Shown here: one piece after another, positions 1 through 11,275 of the stretch | Numbering within the stretch: position 1 is the first letter of the stretch | How the letters are laid out: every line of letters starts with the position of its first letter | Assembly: GCA_003344405.1 (NCBI GenBank) | Contig: NOWV01000294.1 | Span: 1 to 60,912, forward strand | Direction of reading: 5' to 3' | Length of the DNA stretch: 60,912 bases | From: Trichoplax sp. H2 | Lineage: Eukaryota > Placozoa > Uniplacotomia > Trichoplacea | The notes under the pieces: model-generated | Databases searched by the model: none | Told to the model about the DNA's origin: nothing | The model's input: the letters and a program-made list of their open reading frames with translations, nothing else | Made by a program: the position numbers and the translations under genes

Positions 1-1141
1 ATGACTACTACGACTACTTTTCTGACATTAGTACCGCTTAGTATTCGCGAGTATTGACAGTTGATGTTTTAGCGTCAGATTGTACTGTAACTGTACGAGT
101 ATAGACTACCTTACAGTACTTTATCGTCATGTTATAAATCCCCTTTCTCTAAGGATAGGGTTTTGCTACTAAGTCAAATTTCTTTACAATTTGAATAGAC
201 GATGAAACGCCCTTTCTTTAGATTAGGCATTTGCTCTATAGGGCTACTTCTATAGTAATCTATATAATACCTTGTAAAATAATGAAGAAGAAAAGATGGC
301 GACATGATGATTTGGCAGGGTAAAACTTAAAGACACTATCACTTTGTAGGTATTTTGTATAGTAAAATAATACTAATTACATACTAAAAACTACAAAGGA
401 CTCTACTTTTAGTCCTTTTACTACAAACTGCTGTCACAAAACGACCTGCATAGATAAATATGTATCTACTCGTTAGAAAGAGCACATAAATCACTTGAAA
501 TATTAAATTTCAAAGTCCTCAGTTTTCATATAGTAATGTTAGTATATTCTGTTATATAGAGCATGCAATTTAATTTTTAAGCATAGACATTAGGATAATA
601 CGATGTCCACATGATGAGATTAAGTCGAATAAAAGCTTAATTTCTGTAATTATAGTATCTCACGAGTATTCAATCTAATCTAGTCTAATTCTCACAAAAT
701 AGTCATCTCAGGCAGCTACAGCTTAGAAAATGGATTTTGTACCAGAGTCAAGAATAGTAGAGCAATAATTAATCAGAACAAGAATCTAATCTAAAGCATT
801 CTGAGCTTGAATGAAATGAAATCTCGTATAAGTTCATTTCAACAGAATTTAATAAATATAATTCGTTTTAATCTATTTATTATAGATATCTGCTGATAGA
901 AAGAATTGAATCATCAAGCTGAAGACTTTTCCACGAACTGATCACTGTCACATATTGGCTAACTACCTTATAGATCTGTGTTATGATAAATATGCCGTTA
1001 TGTAAATACATCTCATGTGTTATTGTTATTCTGATCTTATTGATATTATTGTAGGCATTAAGATACATCTATATATGTACTTGTTAGTTGTTTTTATGAA
1101 TAGTATTAATTCTGTCCCTCGCGTAATCCCAACGATCTAAC
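1..1141. other. AT-rich non-coding scaffold end
   Basis: I see no gene here. Only very short open frames occur and none shows a recognisable domain or codon bias. The stretch contains one member of a dispersed repeat (751-880), listed separately, and runs into an LTR-like promoter block at 1142. Confidence 0.6.
751..880 (+). repeat. Dispersed repeat, copy A
   Basis: About 130 bp that aligns by eye along its whole length with 32731-32862 in the same orientation. The shared blocks include AATAGTAGAGCAATAATTAA at the start and AAGAATCTAATCTAAAG about 30 bp later. Similarity is roughly 70% and fades outside these limits. No coding potential or terminal inverted repeats are seen. It is probably an old transposon fragment of unknown class. 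Confidence 0.6.
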
Positions 1142-1291
1142 CTGTTTACGCTATACTATTTACCTGTCAACAGGCTCAGAGATCGCTATATAAATGAGCG
1201 CATCTCTTGCTAACGGTAGTATTATACCTCGTCTCTCTCTTGTTATCCTCTCTGTCTTTCTTTAATAAACATAGTTTTCTTGACTGTGAGT
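1142..1291 (+). repeat. LTR-like promoter block, copy 1 (contig edge)
   Basis: This 150-bp segment ends exactly at the N gap and is repeated without visible difference at 1676-1825, which begins exactly at the second N gap. It contains a TATA box (CTATATAAATGAG), a pyrimidine-rich stretch and a poly(A) signal (TTTAATAAAC) about 80 bp further on. That order (TATA, short R, AATAAA) is typical of a retroelement LTR. The perfect duplication at two contig edges is more likely an unmerged assembly overlap than two biological copies. Confidence 0.55.
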
Positions 1292-1311
1292 NNNNNNNNN
1301 NNNNNNNNNNN
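1292..1311. other. Assembly gap (20 N)
   Basis: Run of 20 N, a scaffold gap of conventional length. Any open frame drawn across it is not evidence of a gene. Confidence 0.98.
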
Positions 1312-1655
1312 ATCAGCCGAGAAATCGAGTTCTCAAATACTTCTCTCATAGAAACTGAAAGTACTGGGAGAAATAGCCCAAGTTTTAAGTAACTACACTA
1401 GAGTTCTTTACTTTCCTTTGCCACAAGTGAGGGTTGTGACAGTCATATTCAGCTATCGTAGCAGTAAAATATGGAGTACGTCACTATCGTTTCGGAGTTT
1501 CAATTTCTGGAATGTTAACAGTTTGATATGTGCAATCAGTCAAATCCTAAAACCTCCATAGAAACTTTAACCCAATAATTGGCTTTGAACCTACTTTAGA
1601 GAGCTTTAAACTGGTGAATAAACGTAATATGCTCTAAAGATAGCGCTGTATTACC
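1312..1655. other. Small contig between two gaps, partly duplicated
   Basis: This 344-bp contig is bounded by N gaps. Its last 214 bp (1442-1655) match 2129-2343 with about nine differences by eye, including one single-base indel. Its first 130 bp have no match in the window and end with GGGTTGTGACA immediately before the shared part, as if an LTR end had been inserted there. It may be an alternative haplotype, or a second copy misplaced during scaffolding. Confidence 0.6.
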
Positions 1656-1675
1656 NNNNNNNNNNNNNNNNNNNN
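1656..1675. other. Assembly gap (20 N)
   Basis: Second run of 20 N. It is followed immediately by the repeated 150-bp block. Confidence 0.98.
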
Positions 1676-1825
1676 CTGTTTACGCTATACTATTTACCTG
1701 TCAACAGGCTCAGAGATCGCTATATAAATGAGCGCATCTCTTGCTAACGGTAGTATTATACCTCGTCTCTCTCTTGTTATCCTCTCTGTCTTTCTTTAAT
1801 AAACATAGTTTTCTTGACTGTGAGT
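1676..1825 (+). repeat. LTR-like promoter block, copy 2
   Basis: Same 150 bp as 1142-1291, with TATA box and AATAAA. Here the sequence continues through CGTACGTCTCTGCATACAACA, so the right end of the putative LTR probably lies near 1850. No internal retroelement coding region follows. Confidence 0.55.
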
Positions 1826-2128
1826 CGTACGTCTCTGCATACAACAGAATATATTACATCACCACTATGTTTTACGGAACTAATCAATCTGCTTAAAGTT
1901 TTGGTACTCTTCTATTAATTAATATATAGCACCGTATGGTGCTATGCATCTTAACTATTACAGTATACCTAGTATAATAATTGATTCTCGAAGGGAAATG
2001 CGTAAGTAGCCAATAATTGTTGTATCGCATGACGAGGACCGGGGTACCAGTACTAATTCCCTTAGCAAAATTATAACATTATCTAGTATTAGCATAGCGA
2101 CAATATTTATTCTTAGAAACCAAACTAC

Positions 2129-2343
2129 GTCATATTCAGCTATCGTAGCAGTAAAATATGGAATACGTCACTATCGTTTCGGAGTTTCAATTTCTGGAAT
2201 GTTAACAGTTTGATATGTGCGATCAGTCAAATCCTAAAACCTCGATAGAAGCTTTAAACCCAATAATTGGCTTTGAACCTACATTAGAGAGCTTTAAACT
2301 GATGAATACACGTAATATGCTCTAAAGATAGCGCTGTATTACC
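2129..2343. repeat. Duplicate of contig 1442-1655
   Basis: 215 bp with about 96% identity to 1442-1655. The junction at 2129 joins unrelated sequence (ACCAAACTAC) to the shared block. It is either an allelic version without the inserted sequence or a nearby duplication. Confidence 0.7.
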
Positions 2344-5300
2344 AAACATGATCGGCTTAAAACTTAATTTTCAGTACCAGTAGGTATTTTATGTTAAGTA
2401 TTATTTACCTTACTACAACTTCTGCAGTATTTAGAATTGTCAACCTTTTATCTTTACTATTGTAAGAAGATTATATAACATTCACGAGCTGTAAAGCCAA
2501 GCGACCGGGTAAATAATAATCAATCTCTTCTTGATATCTTAGAAATTAATGGTAATTGCTAAGGACAATTATTAAATTGAAATTGGATGATCTAGATCAA
2601 TGTTCAATTAGCCAAAATAATCCTTAGCCTCAAAAATCGATTTAAAATCTATTGTAGTATGTAGGTTCTTAACCCTTTACTTTATTAAGATATATTGTTC
2701 TACACTACACACTATCACTGTATTCTGTAACACAACTACTTTAATTAGCTGCAATCATTACAACCTTCCTTCAAATTCATCAACTTAATTACTGCATGCC
2801 CTTGTTAAAATCAAAGTAAAATTTTTTATTTACTTAATGAGAAGGTTTTATATAGTTCAGCTAGGTATTATTACCATCATAAAATGTGCCTAACAGTGTA
2901 TATAGATAATAACGCAAAAATTAATTAGGTTAGTCGAGCAGAATAAATATTTAAGAATTGCATAATTGCATTTAGTAATTCTAGTAATTATTCAGAATTA
3001 GATGGAAAGAAAACCGAAAGTATACCAATATTCATTTGTTTGCTGCTGAAATATCACCTATCTCATTTAAATTTATATCAAGCTTGTAAATAAGCTAATG
3101 GAGGAGAAAATTTACTGAGTTTGAAATCTTTCAGCTATGTTTTACGAGTCCAAATGTTCATCAAAGTGACAGAAGTTTGTACGGTACCCAATACTTCAAG
3201 TTATGCACTGGAACACCTACAGCGATATCATTTGTTAGCACCAGATTTGCTATACAAATCTGAGATATCAATTATATAAGTTGATTACTGTAATGTACTT
3301 ACGTCGGTCAGTTTACACTACAGCCAATTTATGAACAGTAATTCCAATATGACATTTGAAAGCTAACCAAAACAGCCAATTGACGGCTAAATACGGAGAT
3401 GGGAAACTCATTTTTTCTAAATACTACCACGAAGCAGCCTTTGTGAATCAATCAAAAGTTTACTATCTACTCCGTGTTGATCTTTGTTTAATCCTCCAGA
3501 CCTGCATTAGAATAAATTAACTTATTATAGTATTTACTATAAGTAAGAGATAAATGATAACGTTTATAGTTAAAGTCTTTATTGAACCAAATTATGAATT
3601 AGGATAGTGTACTCTACTACAGCATAATTGAAACTCCTTCTAAAAGAACAATATCAATACCTTTATTTAGCTCTATGACTTTACACTGTTCATACAGATG
3701 CAAGGACTTATTCTCTGGATAGAACTTAACTACCATAACCCATAAATCTCGCAACTCTTATAACATATTAATATTAACAGCGTATTTACGCTGATTTAAT
3801 TAAACCAGCAAATGCAAACTAGCACCAAACCACATTGAATACAGCAGTTTCCTCCCACTTTGTATCTCATAAATTCTGTATTAAATGATCTGAATGCATG
3901 TAAGAAATGACGAAAATTTCAGTCCGAAATATGCTTTATACTGCATCTAACCAAATAGATGCGCTCTCATCGTCATGAATAGTTTCCCCAATTTAGTGAA
4001 TAACTTATTGAAAAGACTGTCTGTCGGCCTGCTCGACTGATTATAGTTTATTGATCTATTAACAATGTAAAATAACGCACTTTCGGATACATTCAAAGAT
4101 CTCTAGGAATCAGCAAAATGTACAAGAGATCGGGTACAGAATAGCCAATGGGCGTGGCTACGATGTCAATCAGCCAGCTAAATAATGATAAATAATTAAT
4201 TATATTATAAATACTGCACGTAAATTATGTAACGATTATCGAAACTATTTTCGTTAAATTTTTAGATGATAGTGGACTTTTCGCAGATTAGCCATCTATT
4301 TCGTACTAATGATTTAAACTGGATGCTAAGCTGAAGGTAGATAGCCACAATCCCAATATCAAAAGGTATCAGATATCTTATATTTAAGATACAATATTAT
4401 CATATTCTCTTAAAAATTTTATTTGCAGTATATTTATAACAGTTTTGGTAATTATATTCATATTTTTCGCTATCAAAATCAGCTTCATTTCATGTAAATG
4501 CCGAGCTTAAATAAACTATTTATATTCTTTCCTTTGATATTTATATCGGTACATAGTGCTGTTGTAGAATAAAATCGATATATTATGCAACATTAAATTT
4601 ATTGATTTACCTTAATACGATATTTTGAAGGTTAATGTAGGTATAATTATTCATTCAAAGATATGAGTCATATATTAAATCTATATCTATCATTGCTTCA
4701 GGGAGAAAGTAAAAAAGATCATTTGTGGGATAAAGATTTTTAAACAAAAAATGGGGAGATATCCTGCTATATTTAATTGTAACACAGCAAATGCTACAGT
4801 ATTTAAGCCGAGAAAAAATTGATTATAATATTAAAATAGCGCCATGCAGAAAATAAAAAAACGGCTACTTCAATATAACCCACATGATAAAATCAGATGA
4901 AGACATTACTATAGTTAGCAACAATTACTTAGCTAATGACCTTGTCTAATAAATGGAGCAAATCAATTTAATTGCATCTCATTGCCTTTCTTTCTATATA
5001 AGAGTCTTTCTCCAATTTAGTCTTTATCTGTACCTAAAAAATTTAATTACCAATATAAGATTAGTAGACTTGCATCGTAATTCCATTTGCACTAATGAGC
5101 TGGCAATAGAGTCTTATCAATAGCTTGAAATTAAAGTTCTAATACTGTTAACCTCAATTCTTCTATCTATATTTTCTATAAATAAAGAATAAGTATGTGT
5201 ATAGCAGGTAATTCATGTCAATCTTAATATCTATTAACTTTAAGAATTTATAAATGAGATTATGTGATAGTTAGAACTAACATTTACGAATGAATTGCAA

Positions 5301-5493
5301 GTACTAATGCTACGTCAAATTACCCATAATTTATCTCTTATTGTCCTATTTTGAATTAATTCTAGCACAGCTAAACCGCAATAGAACACTTTTTACTGGC
5401 TTTCAATAATTTTCAAGCTATAACTTGCTAACTTATTTTAGCTCTTACCCCGTGAATCATACTTTGGCTTATTTGGTACTTACTTGAATCATC
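2344..5493. other. AT-rich non-coding spacer
   Basis: About 3.1 kb with stop codons in every frame at short intervals, no convincing exon with matching splice phases, no tRNA-like fold and no strong repeat. It is presumed to hold upstream regulatory sequence for the CARD gene; I can point to no specific element. Confidence 0.5.
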
Positions 5494-8400
5494 ATGCTAA
5501 GTGATTCAATCGTTGAAATCTTACGCCATTACGCTCAGGAGTTTAAAGCCACCATTCCTATTTCAGACATTTTAATTGCTCTCAAAATACACGGAGTTTT
5601 AGGATATGGTGATATAAACCGAATCAAGGAATTATCTGTGCTAGATGAAATGAATGATTATTTTCTTGGGATCATCTTTGATAAATTCAGAGATCAAGAG
5701 TTTTATATACTATGTGATATCTTAAAGCAGCACAATATTAAAAGTGTGCAATTGTTTGGATTTCAGTTAGAAAGAGACGCTAAAGGTAATAATTATATCG
5801 CAGCTAGCATTTTTCTTGTTTTATAAACTCGAGCTATAATACTATTTATAGTTAGGCAAAATCTTATCATTTTTAATCTCTACTTTAAAATCTACAAGTA
5901 ATTGATATCTGTAATTACTAGAATAGATTAATTTGCAGAAGATATTATTGCGCTAATAAAATAACGAGCCTTTACAGACTATCGTAGATCAGATCCATAT
6001 AATCGTAGAATTGCAGATATAGTTTATAGAAAACTTAATTATTAGGCCTATATTTAATTGAAGAGAAATCTCAAAGGAAAAGTGTCAATAACATAGAAGA
6101 TCCAGTATCCCCAAAATCGGATACTATTCAAGCCGGTGAGTACGATATTATATAAATAGATAATCGACCACAATTCTATGTTAAATGATGGCTATTAGTA
6201 ATCAATAATTAAATTTTAAACTTAATTACATTATCTGTTTAACCTATAAGAGCAAGCGATTTACTGCTAAGCTTTCTAAAAAGTAAAGAAACGATATAAA
6301 TGATATTTCTTCATTTGGAATCTATATTAAACAGAAGACATTGACAAGTATGGAAAGAACGTAAGCGTCACCATTGAAACCGTCGCAAACACTCTAACTG
6401 ATAATGAGTACCTAGCCCTCGGTAAGAAATTACGCTAATGGTACAATTCACAAAATACAGTAGAGCTTAACATTATCTATGAGTATATGTTACGATGCGT
6501 AAGCTCGTCCAAATTATTCTTTAGAAGGATAGTTTTATTTTATGTGCGCTAAGAGTTTCTGACGAGACTATAAAAGGCTGGTGCCTGAAGACCCCTTTTT
6601 AGTTAGTTAGTCGATTAGATAGTCAACTAGTTTATCAATTGCTATTGAATTGTAAAGACTATTATCTTGGGTGCCAAGATTTCTTCTGTAATAAATAGTA
6701 GAAAACCTCTGACTACCTCATCTACACTATCCGTGACGCCATAATTATACTATAGTATTCGGTCATTGGAACTGAATTATTTGGTGATATAGCTAATCTC
6801 ACCTCTTTAAGTCAGTAAGTGGCGTTCTCCGTAAGGATTGGCGTGTGTAGACTACTTTATCACTAGTGATGTGTGACAGTATAATATAAGCAATCCATTT
6901 AGTGCAATACAACGAATAATTTTTAATTCCTTATAATGTCAAAGGGAGCTTGCTAGAACAGAATTCAGCTCGAATTTAACTAGTTTTAGTAAATTGCCAC
7001 AATAGATATCTGTTACATTATTACCAACCAGTAAATTAAAATCAACTACTTAATTGGAATGAATCTGCTAGTAAATCAAATATTAATATGAATATTAGTA
7101 TTTTATTGGCTTAAAGTTATTTCCACTCTAGCTTGTTACAATCGTAACTATAACATAGTGATGAACAAACTTTATTAAATTATAACATATTAATTTTATT
7201 ACGTAGATGCTAAAGCAGCTTCTATTCTTACTACAAATTCTTTACTGTCTAAAATTGTCCGTCGATTACATCACAATCTTAATGGTGAGATTATTCAAAA
7301 TCAAGAATATTGGAAATGTATCAACGATCTTTACTCTTTGACCCCTTTTCAAGATCATGAAATAGAGTCCATACTCTATTTTATTGTGAACCTTTGTGAC
7401 TTCCAAAAAATACTAGATACCAAATGGCTCTATCCATTAGCTAGAACCGCTCGAATTTTAATATTCAAATCATATTCAAATTTAAAAACTAATAGAATCA
7501 ATTTCCATAGACTGTCATTGTATATACATACGGTATTAATTCGATCGCAATCAATTCGTCATTTTCGTAGCATTCCACAGAAAATCTTACCCCTTGAATT
7601 ACTGATTACTGAGTTAAACATCATCGACTACCAACTCCGTAACATAAGCAATGAAAAGCTTTATCAAACCGAATTTGAGCCGTTTATTTCGTTTTATTGT
7701 CCCCAAAATCCCAATAAACCATCTCAAATGGACCGAAAGACTTCAAAGATACAATATCAGATGTGGGCATTATATGAACAACTCGATGAACAGAAGGAAC
7801 ATTACGCTGAACTGACTTATTTGATCATTGATACATTATCCACTATGATCAAAAGTAGCAAAAATTCTTCAATTCAGAAGCAATGTTACTTATCTATTAC
7901 CGTTGTGGATGAAAAAATACAATCAGCAGATCACGAATATGGGATGCAGGATTATTTTTTTCAGCTCATCGATGAAGATATCAACAGTAATTGTATCCAA
8001 ATACTACTAGCTAAATATATCATTGATGGGATTGATATTTTAGAATCCAAAACTACATTACTGCCATCATTGTACGATTGCATAGCCTCTGATTTACGTC
8101 ACATTCGGTCTATAAATATTTGTATGCCTTATATTGACGACATGCTGAAGGATCTTAGTTACAGCAGCACAGTCACGACGACATCGGCAAATCACATCAT
8201 GGAGTTATCTGGCCTTTATTTTACAGCGCTGGCAAATATGGGTAATATTCCATCGGTATTGAATGCTAGCGAAAAAATTGTCACTAGCCATCTGCAGAAG
8301 CATCTTCTAACAACCGAAATGAGTGTTAACCACTCTTCCAATGTGCAACCACCTCTGGTGGTGTTATTGCCGTCTCCAAATATGGAATTTGTTGGACGAC

Positions 8401-10739
8401 AAGATTTACTTCAATTGATGAAACAGAATCTCGACGTTAACAACAATTGCTCAGTTTCAATGGTCAGCTTAGTCGGATTTGGAGGAGCAGGTAAAAGTAC
8501 ATTAGCTTTGCAATACGCACATAATCATATTAAATCACGAAGCTACGATGTTATTGCATGGATACGTGCGGAAACATTAGTTTCTCTACAATACGGACTA
8601 GTTTCATTAGCAATACAAATGTCTCAACATTTGTCTCATACCAGTAGTACATGTCCGGCATTACATACTCTAACATCTATATTAGCTAAATTTCAAGCTG
8701 ATTCACCAATCAAGTCTAGTAGTTGTCGGAGTGCTATACTAAAAATTAATGCTTCTACCCAAGAAATTGAAAGTGTAGTATCTAATGCTATAAAAATTCT
8801 GGAGACCTTCCACAATCTGAAGTATTTACTAGTATTTGATAATGCTGAAAATAAAGAACTGGTATCCGAATATTTTCCACTCTATGGTAATGGCCATATT
8901 ATAGTTACTTCCCGTAATCTTAGTTGGCAACATCAAATTGATGTTTCTTTATTCGATCGCGCATTATCTATTGAATATCTGACATCGGCATTATCGTCAA
9001 AGATCCAAGATTTGACAAATAATGCAGGCTTAAATGCATTAGCTGATGAATTAGGTGATTTACCGTTAGCCTTATCTCAAGCAGCCAATTACATGAAGCA
9101 AAACAGAATTGTTATTGATAAATTCGTAAAAAAGTTGGTCACTCAAAAAATTGCAGCTCTGCAAGTGTCAGCCTCAGCACTAAACGATTATACCCAATAC
9201 AGCCAGAAACAATTTATGAATAATGGTAGTCAACACCAGTTAGCTATTAATTATCAAGAAAATCAGGAGCAAATGACTGTTTATATGCATAGACGATCTG
9301 TTTCTACAACTTGGAGTATGCACATGGATATTATTAAACGCGAAGATAAAACTGCTCTACTCTTAATGCAAATTATGGCTTATTTGTCTCCTAATGATAT
9401 CCGTTTAGCGCTTTTAAGAGAAATTCTACAAACTTTCGCTGAAGATGCGGATGATTACAAGAAAGAAATGAAAAACATTGATTCTTCTTTAATATTGTTA
9501 ATTAATTATTCTCTAATTAATGGTCACAATGATACTTACTCTTTACATCGACTCTTACAGTGTGTTATCAGACACAATAATCAACAATATAATCTTGATG
9601 TTACTATCTTACAACATTTATTCAACTACTTAGATCATCGCTTGACAGTAGTAAATCGTGGTATGGATGGATGGTATTCAGGTGCAGATGTCGTTACTCA
9701 TGCAGAACTATGCTATCAGCATGCAGCTCATAGGGATTCATTTTTTCCAATGAGAATCAAAATACTGAGACATCTATGTTATTTCCATGTGAGTACTAAA
9801 AATTATCGTAAAGCTAAAGTGTATGTAGAAGAAGCAATGCAGCTAATGGATACTAAGGAAGTTCAAATTAATGAAAAAATAAGCAAAGAAAACTCTGATC
9901 CGTATCTCGTTGACTATTATCACGATAAAGCCTTAATTTATTTTTGTTCCGGTAAAATCGATGTATTTCCAATAAGAAATACTACAGCGAGGCAACGTTT
10001 GTCAATAGCTTTAGATTTATTATTAAAATACCCATCTAACCCAATTGATTTAGCTGAAGTATACATAGCGCTCGCGTCAACAATAAGTGAAAATAAGAAA
10101 AATTATCAAAATTTGCATCAATATCTAGCGCTAGCAAAAGAAATATTAGATTCTCATCCGATACCTCAAGATGTACATTGTCGATACTACAACCATACTG
10201 GACTATTACACTACTCTGAAAATAATTATGATATAGCAATTAAGAATTGGCAATTAGCAGTTAAAACCAAGTCTGATTTGGTAGGAAATTGTCATTTAGG
10301 TATAGGTTTATATTACAGTAATTTAGGCCACGCATACTCCGGTTTACAAGACTATGCAAGCAGTTTAAGATATTTCGAGAAAGCATTAGAAATGAAATTA
10401 AATTACTCACAATTAAATAATTGGGTAAGCATTTCTGATACACTTTTTGGCATCGGAACTCTTTGGTATAAATGCAGTGGCAATAATCTTCTAAAAGAAA
10501 ACCTGACGCTCGCCCTGAAATGTGTTTATCAAGCTATACATTTCTTTACCAGATCTATAGAAATAAGAGTGAGTACTATAGGAGAAGACAATGATTACAC
10601 GAAGCACGTAAAATTAGATTTATGTCGTGCTTACGTTATAAGAAATTATATCCAGCTTATGAACATTACTAAATCCTCTATTATCAATAATGAGACAATG
10701 GGGAATAGACTTAATTTGCACAAGGAAGACAAGAAATGA
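5494..10739 (+). CDS. CARD / NB-ARC / TPR protein, APAF1-like death-fold NTPase
   Basis: Four coding exons chain in frame, all at phase 1: 5494-5785, 6097-6135, 6335-6421 and 7207-10739, giving 1316 aa. Donors are GTAATA, GTGAGT and GTAAGA; acceptors are ACATAG, AAACAG and TACGTAG. Residues about 3-92 look like a CARD (helical, with GVLGYGDINRIKEL and a FYILCDIL block). The NB-ARC core shows FVGR (about 534), a P-loop GFGGAGKST (563-571), Walker B LLVFDNAE (Asp near 684), IIVTSR (about 704-709), LPLAL (about 758-762) and an MHD-equivalent LHRLLQ (His near 920). TPR-like repeats follow, such as NYDIAIKNWQLAV (about 1146) and DYASSLRYFEKALEM (about 1187). Family knowledge: such proteins oligomerise on ligand or damage and recruit caspases or adaptors through CARD-CARD contacts. 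TPRs replace the WD40 repeats of vertebrate APAF1. About 400 helical residues between CARD and NB-ARC are unassigned. Function is inferred; the domain order is strong. The large exon has no ATG near its 5' end, which supports the upstream exons. Confidence 0.85.
6422..7206 (+). other. Intron 3 of the CARD/NB-ARC gene
   Basis: A 785-bp intron with GTAAGA donor and TTACGTAG acceptor. It contains a TATA-like TATAAAAGG at 6569-6577 followed by TAGTTAGTTAG, possibly an old LTR remnant or an internal promoter. No further exon is needed to keep the frame. Confidence 0.6.
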
Positions 10740-10861
10740 ATTACCATCTGTTTTTCTAACATGTAGCTCTACTTCCTAATATATAAAATTAGTGGCTCAA
10801 GCAAAGCCAAATATTGCAATACTTATTATATTCATTTTTTGTATGAATATCCATAGGCCTA
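10740..10861. other. 3' flank of the CARD/NB-ARC gene
   Basis: Short AT-rich 3' region. No perfect AATAAA is present before the LTR that begins at 10862; the nearest perfect signal is inside that LTR (11218-11223), so the LTR could supply the poly(A) site. The 5-bp GCCTA at 10857-10861 is the left target duplication. Confidence 0.5.
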
Positions 10862-11270
10862 TGTAAGACGGTGTAATATTTTATTCTAAGTTGATGATAT
10901 ATTTAGTAATGTCTACTGTAGTTATAGTATTTAAGGTGTGATAGATATTCTGTTAGATGCTTAAGTTTTAAATATAGCTAGCTTAGTAACTGCATCCTTT
11001 TGAAGAGTAGTGCTACAGTGCTCAGCCTAGAGCTTCACATGAAAGATGTAAACTATCCTGTATTTAAGATTCTAATACTGAAGTGTGTAGTCAGTAAGGT
11101 GCTAAGATTCTTAACGCGGAAATATGTATAAGCGGGTAGTTTAGTAAAATAGTTCTTTTTCGTTAGAGGTCCTTAGCTTATCGATTACGTAGTATCTTTG
11201 TAAACGAGGTTTTGTTCAATAAATCATAATTTTCTAAAGTCTTGGACATTCTTTATCTATCAACCTCACA
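10862..11270 (+). mobile_element. Solo LTR of a retrotransposon, with target-site duplication
   Basis: 409 bp starting TGTAAGACGGTG and ending CAACCTCACA, the TG...CA ends expected of an LTR. It is flanked by a perfect 5-bp direct repeat, GCCTA at 10857-10861 and 11271-11275. A TATA-like TGTATAAGC lies near 11126-11134 and AATAAA at 11218-11223. The reverse complement of the whole element occurs at 54782-55197. No gag/pol remains, so recombination between two LTRs has probably removed the interior. The superfamily (Ty3/gypsy or copia) cannot be told from the LTR alone. Confidence 0.88.
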
Positions 11271-11275
11271 GCCTA

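Noticed and set aside
1207-1392. Short open frame across the first N gap
   Set aside because: It exists only because the gap is counted as open; the left part is an LTR-like promoter block.
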